A stretch of DNA of 64,000 bases from Theobroma cacao. Taxonomy: Eukaryota; Streptophyta; Magnoliopsida; Malvales; Malvaceae. Below are positions 30,161 through 40,750 of this stretch, in pieces. Position numbers and translations under genes: made by a program. The DNA lies in NCBI RefSeq assembly GCF_000208745.1, contig NC_030859.1, positions 4,392,593 to 4,456,592 on the forward strand, in the 5' to 3' direction. Positions within the stretch are counted from its first letter, which is position 1. Each line of letters begins with the position of its first letter. Under the pieces are notes generated by a model. The model worked only from the letters and a program-made list of their open reading frames with translations. It was not told where the DNA came from and ran no database searches.

Positions 30161-30250
30161 TGAAGGCAATGAAGACTTGGCACGCGTAGATTCGGTGAAG
30201 TCAATGAAGACTTGGCATGTGCAGATTACGTGAAGTCAACGAAGACGAAG
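30161..30250. promoter_or_regulatory. 35-bp tandem repeat with W-box cores upstream of CNL pseudogene
   Basis: Units start at 30161, 30196 and 30231, each with TGAAG.CAA.GAAGAC. The second and third contain GTCAA (minus strand TTGAC, the W-box core read by WRKY factors) at 30200-30204 and 30235-30239. Block B has only two units (44609, 44644). The regulatory role is inference. Confidence 0.5.
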
Positions 30251-30852
30251 CTCCACTGAAAATTGTTTATTTGAATTTTCTTTAATTTATTTTTTAAAAT
30301 AAAAAAATAAAGTAAAATAATCATATATGAGGAAGAGATTTTTAAATTATTTTGTGTGTTTTTTAAGAAGCAAAGAGATATTTAAAAATATAAATATATG
30401 TTTCATGCAGATGCCTCTATTTGTACAAATATTACTTAATTATTTTTAAGTGTCTTTACAATATATTAATTATATATTATAAATATAATTAAATTTTAAG
30501 ACCAATCAAGACTTGAAAAGCTTAGTGATAGTTCAATTTGTACTTTAATTCAATTATTAAGATCTTATTCTCCTTTATATTTAAAGAAGTTTCTCCTCTT
30601 TCAATGTAAAATTGTGGAGTACATGTAACTCAACTGATAGGTAAAAAACCAATGACAAAAGCAAGAGAGAAGCCATCTCATGAAATCTATTTGATCTTTT
30701 GCGTTAATCACATAAGAAAAACAACAACGCATCAAAACTTGAGAGTAGAGATACAAAATTCCACAACTGACTCAACATTTAGGAAATGGGGAAGCAGTAC
30801 AGCAATAGATTTTGTCTACACAATCAAGGCAACTCTAGTCAAAGAAAAACTT
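30251..30852. other. Interval between CNL pseudogene and transporter pseudogene, block A
   Basis: AT-rich and similar to 44660-45289 in block B. It holds the transporter 3' UTR at its right side. No gene seen. Confidence 0.55.
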
Positions 30853-33800
30853 TCAGCTTCTCAAATTCTCAACAATCTTGGAGAGTGCTGAGTATGTTCC
30901 AAAGGCTGATGAAACTACTCCCACTGCTATAACTATTATACAAAGTGTAGCCTGTAAAACAAGAAAAGGAAAGATTATAAGAAAAGCCAGTAAGATAAAC
31001 TAAGCATTCTATAAGATAAAATTTTATATGGATTCATGCAGGCTCTAAAACAACTCTTTATGAATTCAGTTATCTTGTTTCCTTCTTTTTCTTTTGTACT
31101 GTTCAGTGGAAGACGCAAGTAGGAGTTGTTAATTTTTTGAATTGTCACAGTATGTGTGTTTGTGTGCACGCGCATGCTTATATATATACACGTTACATGT
31201 ATTATGATCATACCTGAATACGGGTTACTTTACCCCTCAGGATGCTTAAATAACAAGCAGGAGGAAGTATCAAGGTCTGCCATAGAAGTAATTATTCAAA
31301 GCACATTAGTCTTTGTTCTATATGTTTATTTCAAAACAACTAGTTTTGTAAAGTGATAGAGAAGAATTTCCACGATTCAAATGGCAGAAGGTAACTTACC
31401 ACAAACATTGTGAATAAAGATCCTATCAATGACATCACCAAACCTACAACAAAGGGAGAAAATTTTCCCATGATGACCTAGAAATTCAATGGAATACCTA
31501 ACACTATCTGGATGATCCAACCTTACAACCAAAATGTTCTCTCAGTTCAAAATAGCAGATATGCAACAGAAGAGGTTTCTCTTTGAAGATGAATGGTAAA
31601 TGCATAAACAAACAATAACAGACGCTTACCAAAGAAGGGGATGCTGAGACCAACAATCAAGGTTGAGATCACTAGTGATGTTCTGATTAAGATAGCATAG
31701 ATGTGAGACTTGAGATGGCTTGATGGTATCAACTCCTCAAGACTCATTGCAACCGGAGACATGGTTAATGCATATGTTTGGTCTAATTAAGGCAGAACAT
31801 TTATTTTGCTTAGATATGAGAGCATAAATGATAACTAAAAGGCAATAGCTAGACTTTGTTTAACTCAAGAGGGAATTAGGACTTTCTGATGATACAGTTC
31901 TCTTACTGGAGAGGGCAATGAAAGAGGGAAAATGCCAAGAAAAAGAACGAGAGTAAGGAATTTACGCTTACTCATGATCCCTCATTTTCCATAACAACTG
32001 TAAAGTTCTTGTTCCCAATTTTCTCTTTCTTTCTCATGCTTTCCCATTAGAGAAGGAGACCATGAAGTTTATGCCTCCAAGTAGAACTATATTTCATTAC
32101 CTAATAAACTGATTTCAGAGTAATAATGCGAAGAGCTATAATGAAAAGAATATTTCGTAAATGGGTTTATTACCTGCAAAAGAACAGAAAATAAATGAAT
32201 TGTAGTTAACAGAAACAAAATGATCATAAAATGCTATTTGAAAGTCTAAGCCTGGACTAGGCAAGGGTAAAGTGAGAACCTTAAGATCTAATTAGTTGAA
32301 AAGGCTAGCCAGACAACTATAATATCATGAGAGTTAGCTTTTTCTCAACTTTGCATATAAGCAAAGTGTTTTGACATCTGTATTGTATTGCTGTTTCTCC
32401 AAAATTGGTGCATCAACGACATTTTCAAATAAGTGCAGTTCTACCAATCATTATAAGCACAGAACAAATTGTCAAGAAAATCTGATAAGATGAGCATACC
32501 GTTGTCCACACAGCAATCTTTGAAGCAATCAGATCTTTAGGCATGTTAAGGATAAACTGTGATTCTGTTGCTTCTCCAAACATTGTGTACCCCATAATTG
32601 CAGTTCCAGCATACAACAAAGAACAGATTCCAAAACTGCAAGGAAATTGAAACCAAAGATGATAAGAGGAGCAGCATTTATAACCACAAAGAACCATTAT
32701 GAAGGAATGATGAGGTGCATGGTCAGTAATCAACAATTTGTGAACCTTTTGCTTATGTTAATCATAACATACACAATGCAGCAACTTGCATTATCAAAAA
32801 GAATAATAAACCAATTGGTTGAGCATAACTTTGAACCAGCTAAATCAATGCAGAGAGGTAAAAAGATCCCAGCAAGAGTAACAACACAAATCTCATTTAG
32901 CAAGAGAAAATATGTGACATTTCAGAGTCTCCAAGATAACAAATTGAACTGAGCAGCTATACTTTACCAAGCTAAGAGGACTGAAGGGAATTGATTTGGT
33001 TTTGCCATTGAGGTATAGATATTGGGGAAAACAGCATGTCCTGAATAACAGTAACCATAGAGCCCAACAGCAACAGGAAGACTAGCCAGGTTCAATGTAG
33101 TTCCTTTGTTATGAAAGCCAACTTGATCTACCAAGCCAACACAAAACAAGCAGGGTACTACCAAGATTGATGCAACGACTCCACCAGCTGGAAACAGAGA
33201 AAGAACACACTAAGACCAACATCAAACTATGTGACATAGTATAGAGAGAGATAGCCTTGGGGCTGAAGAGAGTGCAACTAAAATCAACTGTACTGTGGAT
33301 TTTCAGTTAGGATACATTACAGATCAATATGTTTCTTACCAGAGATATAACTCAGAACGCTGAGGTCTCAGCGCCAAACAGTGGGAAGAACAGCAAGGGT
33401 TGTCATCAATGCAAACAGACGTTGGGAATTCAACTCAAATCCACCCAAACTGATATGTGCATTTGGGAACAAGGACGACAAGTTATCACCCCCTAAAATT
33501 ACATATTCAACGCAACAAGCCTGTGTTGAAGATTGTAAGAGTAACCTCACTGGTAAAAAATAGAACATGTTCCAAAATATCTATGGGAATCACTACATTC
33601 TCCATGATGTTATGTAATCCAGTAAACAAGCTAAATATCATCAGAATTAGATAATAAAGGCATGTGATTCCAAGATGAAACCTCATGTAAGAGTAAAAAC
33701 ATAAGTTCATTAGGTTATGTAGAACTATTTTTGTTCAAAGTATTTATCCCGCCAGGTTTTCATTTAAGTATGTAAAAGTCTTATTTATAAGAAAAAATAA

Positions 33801-35059
33801 ATAACAATAATAAAAAAGGAGATGCAAACTAAAACTGGTATTCAATGAGGAGATATTTCTGAATACTGATTCAATGCCCAAGAATTCACTCTAGTTGAGG
33901 TTCTCTACAGGAAGTCAAAACCCAGAAAAATAGCTATATGCCTCAAGGAATGGTACTTGCAATTGAACCCAGAAGCTCTTGCCATTGGCTGAGCAATTTT
34001 GATCATATTATTCTGAAATTATTCCTGTCAGCAGCTTCTAAATTTGCATGGTAAAAAAGATTTGGATGTCTTAGCTGATATATGAAAATGGATGCCCTAA
34101 AGCATATCTTAAAATTGTTGTAGCCACTAGATTTCCTTCATTGATGAACAAGGTAGAGACATAAGTTAAAACAGAATGGAAGACAGAACCAAAAATGCAG
34201 GACCCAGGAATTTGCAAGAGGACCCCTGATGGAATCTTAGCTTACACATTCTCAAGCATAGCTAGACAACTATTGGATTTATCATACAATACTAAGAAAA
34301 GCCAATTGTACTTACATATAACTCAACGTATAATATTAGCTGCAACCACAGGAAAAACAAGAGCTAAAACCATGACAATCAGTGATCATTCAGTCTTTGT
34401 AAACCAGTGCTTATTTTAATCTGTCAATTTCCTAGTTTCTATCTTGTAAAATAAAATAAAAAGAAAAAAGACCCAAAATATATAAAAATTTATTGACATA
34501 GAAAATGACTGCTTGTAAGGATTTTTGAGTAAATTTGATATTGAAAAAAAACGAAAATAATTAAAGTTTGGTTTTTGTTGCCTTTGGTTCCAAAAACAAA
34601 AATATTATAAGAAGACACAATGAGATACAAAAGAAAATAATACACATAATAGTTAAAAATATTTTTAAAATTATTTTAAAAAATTAAACAGTATATGAGT
34701 TCAATTAAGCGTACTAAAAGAATAAAAATATATTTGAATCTTTATGAATAATTTAGAAATTTTTTAACATATTCTGTTTAAATAATATTTATAAAATATT
34801 AAAAATTTCAAATATTTTTTTAAAACAAAATGCATGAGTTTACCTTTATATAAAACAATTCTATTAAGATTTACATTAAATTTTAATTAATTATGATATT
34901 ACTTATTTCTCTTTTGTGTTTTTATTTTATAACAAATTTTCAAACAGTAAAAATTAGATAATAAAATACAATTAATAAATTTATTAACTACACAGAAACG
35001 TAGAATTACCGAGAGGGCAATTCTGCCGGCGGTGCCAAATACGGCTTGACCAATATCTG
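30853..35059 (-). pseudogene. AVT1-type amino acid transporter, 5'-truncated copy (block A)
   Basis: Exon equivalents on the minus strand: 35059..35010 (end of exon 3 only), 34339..34316, 33520..33340, 33187..32968, 32635..32500, 32173..32154, 31775..31630, 31443..31400, 31276..31214, 30951..30853. Exons 1, 2 and most of 3 are missing, because the duplication junction cuts exon 3 at 35059. Exon 5 carries a stop: TVWRxDL with TGA at 33370-33368, where block B reads TVWLRDL. The U12-type donor of the 20-nt exon is changed (ATATTCTTTT for ATATCCTTTT). Most other exons are open and very close to B, so the loss of function is recent. Upstream there is no transporter promoter. Confidence 0.93.
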
Positions 35060-38000
35060 CTATACCAAAGAATAGAGGCCCCTTTTTTATCTAACAAAGG
35101 GCCAAAAGTAAAACAAAATCTGATTTTCTATCTCAAGTTTTGATTCAAAGGGTTCACTAACTAAATTAGTTGATACTTTCGGTCATTACCATTTCAGTTT
35201 AAATATGAGCTTGTTTGTTTGTCAAGCTGGTCAGACCAACAACTTCAATATTGCTCAATTGCTAGCTTTAATTTAATCACTCTGACAATAAGAAAGAAAA
35301 AAAAAAAAAACCAAAGAATACATCAGGATGAAATGAATGATAATTCATCAGATTATTCTTAAAAGCTTGAAGTATGTCAAGTACCTTGGGAGACGATTTA
35401 GTCAAAAGTTTACAAGAAATTCACAATTAAAACAGGAAAGGGAAATGAAATTTTAGGAAGTAAACTACTACATGAAAGAAGGAGCAAGAATCTTTAAGTT
35501 AAAATCCACATCCGACTTCAATCACGCAAGCAGTTGGTTTTCAATTCTGATTAAACGAGTTTATGTGTAGAGCACTCCTTATGTGTGAAAACGCCTGCCT
35601 GGCATGGAATTGGAATTGTGGTTGTTATTGGCCTCTAATGGTTCCAAAGAGACAGGAATTGGTCTCCCCATCATACACCAAAATCAAGTCTATGAACAAT
35701 GTACTATCATCCTCTATGTTGCTTTGACAATCCCAAATTTAAGTGAAGCATGTGGAAAATGCTGCAAAGACATTCCACCTCTTCCTGAAGCCGGTAGTAG
35801 ACCACTTGAAATTTTCATGGCGCATAATCTTGAAAAAAGCAAGCTTCAATGTTAGCCCCAAAACAGAATAAATCTAGATGCAGAAGGAACATAACTAACT
35901 GGCAATAATAAACTCAAATTTGCAACAAGTTCTTGTAACTAAAAGGAAGCAAGTGATGAGGCATACCTCAAATACCAAATGAGAGCCTCAAATGCAATGC
36001 ACAACAATTGAAGGTCACTATTTGCAGGTCTGCATACTTTCTATCCCAGAAAGCAGAAGTCAACTCCGTATTATGGAAACAAACTTTCAGCACTAACCAG
36101 AGAAGCATCAATTGTGTCAGACATCAGTGGAGCAATCACAAAATATTTGTTCAAGTTACAAAATTTGTTTGAATTGCAACCGTGTGCTAATGACTAAACC
36201 TAGTCTGTATAGCATGTTCAATTTCAAAATAGTATGAAATTTCTTGAAAAGGACCTTCAAAAGTTTGATAATAATAATTCGCTACTGGCACGAGTTACCT
36301 GCATTTGATTTGTTGCAGGTCCTTTAGTGGAAGAGCCAGAGAAGAATATACCGGATAAGATATCTGTTAAGATTGTGGTGAAATACATTTAATTGGCTAT
36401 TAAGAATTTAAAGAGAACCAATAAATAGCAAGTACTGAGACACGAAGAGTTGTGAGCCTTTATGATATAGCAAAACACTAAACCCCCATAAAGCATAAAG
36501 TTAACCTGCCTTTGTGAAGTTTTGAGAGTTACTGAGATCTTCAAAGTCCAAACTCTGATAGTACATCTCAATAACTTTGAAAACTCTGAAAGGATAATAG
36601 AAACAATATTTAAAAGAACTAAGCAATTTAGAGTCATCATTGAGAGGGAAAATAATGAAAATAACAAAATGATATAACCTCAATAAAAACTTATAAACAA
36701 AGGGAACAATGACCTTTCTATGACTATTTCATTTCATCACATGGCTGTCAATTTTCCAACAGAACATGTAAAAGTTAGGTGAAATTCTGTCCACTCTTCC
36801 TCTAGAATCCACAAGAAGAACAATTCCTTAAGCTGCTGGCAGTGAAGCAATTTCAACATCCCTTTTACTGGTATGAAAAGATAACCAAAATGCAACAACA
36901 TTAAGAGAAGTCAACAACTTAAATCTTTCACTAATCTTAGAGTTGAGAACACTTTAAATTTTTGTTTTCCAGAAAAAAAAGAAGTGTCATGGTACTGAAC
37001 TGATGAAACAGAATATACATGCTGGCTGCTGGCATCTTCTCCATTTGGACAACAACTAATGCCTGTTATGCAAGTACTTGATGCCATCATTGCCTTTCAC
37101 ATTTCAGGGAAGGATGCCGATTGCAGCTTAAATGTCCAAACAAACATACTATAAAATCAATGCAAGTATACCATGAGTTCAGAAGTAAAACTAACTAAAT
37201 GTCCAAAGTAGCGTGAAGCAGAGGACATAATCCACATGTTAACACAGGGCTGTCTGCAAGTAAAGTTGCTGTGTTACTGACATATAATAATTGATTATTG
37301 ACAGATAAATTTCTTGATTCATTATGAAAGCTGGAATTGCGAAGGGAGAAAAAAAAGCCTACCTAGTTTTCGTCATATCTGAAAATACAGCTCTTCTTTC
37401 TTCAACTTTTTAGTTTAGAAGAATACAAGAAATGCATTAAACAGAACAGGCTAGCTAGTCTGAAGAAATTTGAGGTTGATGCCATGCTTGTTGATCACAG
37501 TTGCTAACACAAGATTGTTCCAAGAAAACCTCAAATTTGTCAAGAACATAGGGATAAAAAACCTGGTAAAAATTCATTAGATGAGTGTCAGCAATGATCA
37601 GTATATGCAGAAGTAAACCAAATACACATTATGTGAAAGAAAGTTCTGGAAGGTGCAAATAAACCAAAGGCACATTAGGTTGGGAAAAAATTTAAAATGA
37701 TGTAGAAATGAAACCAAAAAAGATGAGGGCATAGTTAATACAAACAATAAAGAGTGCAAAAGAATACCAGAGTGAATTAGGCACCTCTTCATAGGAATGA
37801 CACTGTACTAGTTCCTTGAGCTGGGAGTATAGCAATTTAATTTTCAAATTGTGCAGACCACAAAGTAGTCCCTGAAAAGGCGATGAATCAAATTCAACCA
37901 ACAACAATACATGGATTGCTGCAATTTGAAGTTAACCCACACACATTCTCAAGTTTCATTCAAAGGGAAAAATGTTGATTTAGCTTAGGACAATTATAAG

Positions 38001-38439
38001 TAAAGTTCTTCAAGATGAGCCCTGACATTCTTCATACCCAATCCTGCCATTTTAAGATTTGTTAAAACCTTGATGCTTCATTTGGAAACAAGAATTTGAG
38101 AGGGTGTATTCGAATTGATTTGTTCTTCATTTTTGTAACTATTACTGTAGTCATTACATTTAAGAGAGTAAAAAAGGATGTATTTGGAATTCACTTTTCT
38201 ATCTAGGTATTTTAAATTCACTACAAAAGAGATATTTTATAAATCCATATATTTGACTGTAATTAGAAAACTCATATATTTATAAGTATTACCACATAAC
38301 TTTTACTACATTTGAAATCCAAATCCATTTTCTCAAATATATATATTTCCAAATGCAATCTAAAATTTCATGGAACCTAGATGGCTTTGTTGCTCAAGAT
38401 ATGTAACCATGGAAGTTACAATACTACTTTGAGAAGGAA

Positions 38440-38760
38440 CGCAACCATGGAACTAAAGAACATGGTAGTCATTGATTTCATACTGTACAAGAAAGGAAGG
38501 AGTCGAACCTGTGCACACCATCATTCCAGCTGTAGGAAGTCCAAATTTGAAGTGAAGTATGCAGAGCTTGATGTGAAGATGTTGACAAAAACTTTCATGC
38601 AGATAATTCTCCTTAGAAAAATGAGGCCCTGTAGCTCTAGGCTGAAGCAAATCATGCAAGAGGAACATCATTTGAAAGGGAATCATAGATTAGAATTTGC
38701 AACTAAGAGTCAAAAGAAGGGAGCTAGCAGGCTGTAAAACAATTTGCAGCAAATTAAGCA
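38440..38760. repeat. Repeat D, copy 2
   Basis: Closest relative of 25370-25705, its block A counterpart. It gives a plus-strand frame of 118 codons (38381-38737) that is broken in the other copies, so coding is unlikely. Confidence 0.75.
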
Positions 38761-38966
38761 TGTGATCCCAAGTGTTATGAAAGAAATAAAGAATTTGGCA
38801 TTAGAATGAAAGAAAAGAAAACCTTTTCTCTTTCTTTTTAGCTTTTCATGAAGAACTTAATCCAACAATTGATTAAATTGTTACAAGAACAAAAGCATAA
38901 TGCATTGTCAACAAAATGGTTGGAAAAAAAACACATAATTCATTGATATTACTCTCACAAACAATA

Positions 38967-38983
38967 AATAAATAAATAAATAA
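38967..38983. repeat. (AAAT)n short repeat
   Basis: Four to five AAAT units, absent from the block A counterpart at about 25905, where an A run is found instead. Confidence 0.7.
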
Positions 38984-39124
38984 AAGGAAAAAAATGAGAA
39001 CGCAGTACACAAACCTCAATCAATTAAAAAATTTTGAAAGAAAAATCAATAAAGAAATATGTAAAATAAATGGAGAATGGACAAGGGTTAGTGAAATTAA
39101 ATGAAAATGAATGGAGTACCTGAG

Positions 39125-39990
39125 TCATATTGCGTTCATAATGCCCACTGATCCACGGGACTCCTTGAGACATATAGTCCTGCTAAATAATGAGTTGTCC
39201 GTCATTCTCAATGGCAGGGATGTGGGAAATCTTTGGTCAATCTTTACCTTCCTTCTTTTCGCAATTTCTTCCAGCAACGGACAGTTTATAAGGCATAAAG
39301 AAGAAAGGGAGATAGGAAGCCTCTTTGCTGGCATGGATTGGAGCATCGGACAGTCCAAGATGACCAATGTGCGAAGAGAAGTGAGGTGTTGAAAGCCCTT
39401 GTAGTCCAAAAACTTAAGATTTGGAAGATTCCATATCTCGAGACGAGTAAGAGTAGAGGGCAGCAGATGTTCATCTGGAAAAGACTCTATCTCTTCCGCA
39501 CCATCGATTAGGAAGGTTGTAAGTGAAGGGAGTGTTTCCAAACCCCAATCCTTCCTGCCCGCAATTAGCTTTTCACTTCTTCCCATTGAAATATTTTTTA
39601 ATTTGGAGGGTAAACCCTCTTTTGGAAATGACTCAATTTCTGGACAATTGAATATAAAGAAAACCTCAAGGGATGGAAAGAGGGATTGCATTTGCTCAGG
39701 CAATGACTTTAAATTTTTGCAACCGTCAAGCCAAAGTGATGTCAAATTGGTGGCAGAAAAACCCTCTTCGGGAAAAGATATAAAATTAGGGCAGGAATAG
39801 ATTGATAAAAGATTGAGACATGGGAGATGCTGGTGAGGGCCCTCTGATGCAAGAAATGACTTCAAGTCTTCATCTAAGAAATCGGAGATTTGAAGACTAT
39901 TTAGCTTAGGTAATGATCCTATTGAGAAAGATTCCAGTGGATGATCACTGAGGCTACGTATGAGTAAGCGTTCAAGGGATGTATACAAGA
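39125..39990 (-). pseudogene. Stray C-terminal LRR fragment, block B
   Basis: An open frame of 287 codons encodes only LRRs (for example [37 protein letters not shown]) that closely copy the end of the main CNL. The segment NCPLLEEIAKRRK is followed in another frame by sequence like the canonical CNL end (PKISHIP), and that frame also has TGA in place of Trp in KDW. So there is a one-base deletion after LLEE, shared with block A, plus a B-specific nonsense change. No CC or NBS part and no start context. It could be transcribed as a run-on 3' UTR of the CNL. Confidence 0.75.
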
Positions 39991-39999
39991 GGATTTTGT

Positions 40000-40750
40000 T
40001 TGAGAAGCTCTTAAACTGATTGAAACATGGTAAGGAAGACAGTGCCTCTGGTATGAACTAGAGAATATGGCAGTTGCCGATCAAATACTGTACAAGAGAA
40101 GGAAAAGGTTGAAGTCCTTGTTCTTTATTGGTTTGAAATCTGTGCACATCCTTGTTGTTGCTCTAGCTAGCAAATATCCAAATTTGAAATGAAAAATGCA
40201 GTGCTTGATGCAAAGCAGTGAAACTTTATATAATTTTTCATGGAGAGGATTCTTGGATAGAAAAATGAGCTCCTGAAGCTACAGGCTAAGACAAATCATA
40301 CAAGAGGAACTTCATTTGGATGACAATCATCAACTAGAATTTGCAACCAACAGCTAGAAGTAAGGTGCCAGCAGCCTGTAAAACAATTTACAGCAAATTA
40401 GGCATCAGTTGCAAAATTTAATTCTACCTAAAAGCCCAAATGTACAAGTTAACCCCTGTATTAAGAAAGAAACTATGGCAAATAAATTAAACACAAGATG
40501 AATAATAAACAACACAGTTCATGACTAAACTATGACAAACATCAAAGACAAGGAAAACCTTGCGAATACCACTAATGAACACAAAAAAGAAAAAGAAAAA
40601 TGAAGACACTGTATACAAATCTGAATTAATTTAATAATTTTTTAAAAGAAAAGTCAATAAATAAACAAGTAACGTATATAAAGAATGGACAAGGGCTATT
40701 GAAATTAAATGATATTGACTGGATGGAGTACCTGAGTGAGATTGCATTAA
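40000..40750. other. CNL 3' flank in block B
   Basis: Between the stray LRR fragment and the CNL stop. It holds repeat D copy 3 and an AT-rich stretch whose part 40490-40750 resembles 26580-26840 in block A. Confidence 0.55.
40050..40400. repeat. Repeat D, copy 3 (diverged)
   Basis: The most diverged of the three D copies, beginning near GGTATGAACTAGAGAATATGG (40050). It is absent from the matching place in block A, where the stray LRR fragment is nearly joined to the CNL 3' flank. Confidence 0.7.

Larger units (their letters stand above)
21735..35059. repeat. Tandem segmental duplication, copy A
   Basis: A 13.3-kb block with the same content and order as 35060-49189. Shared landmarks: ACCAAAGAATAGAGG (21740 / 35064), the unrecognised 22-25.9 kb stretch, an LRR fragment, a CNL gene and an AVT1-type transporter. 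The left edge is defined by where similarity to copy B starts (about 21735). The right edge is inside transporter exon 3 at 35059, where copy B goes on into real exon and copy A changes abruptly. Copy A genes are disabled. Confidence 0.9.
35060..39124. other. Unrecognised sequence of block B, no gene supported
   Basis: Counterpart of 21735-26040. The plus-strand frame 35604-35855 and minus-strand frames 36389-36683 and 37598-37907 have disrupted relatives in block A and no recognisable domain. Confidence 0.5.

Noticed and set aside
38381..38737. 118-codon plus-strand frame as a gene
   Set aside because: The other two copies of repeat D have this frame broken, so there is no sign of selection for coding.
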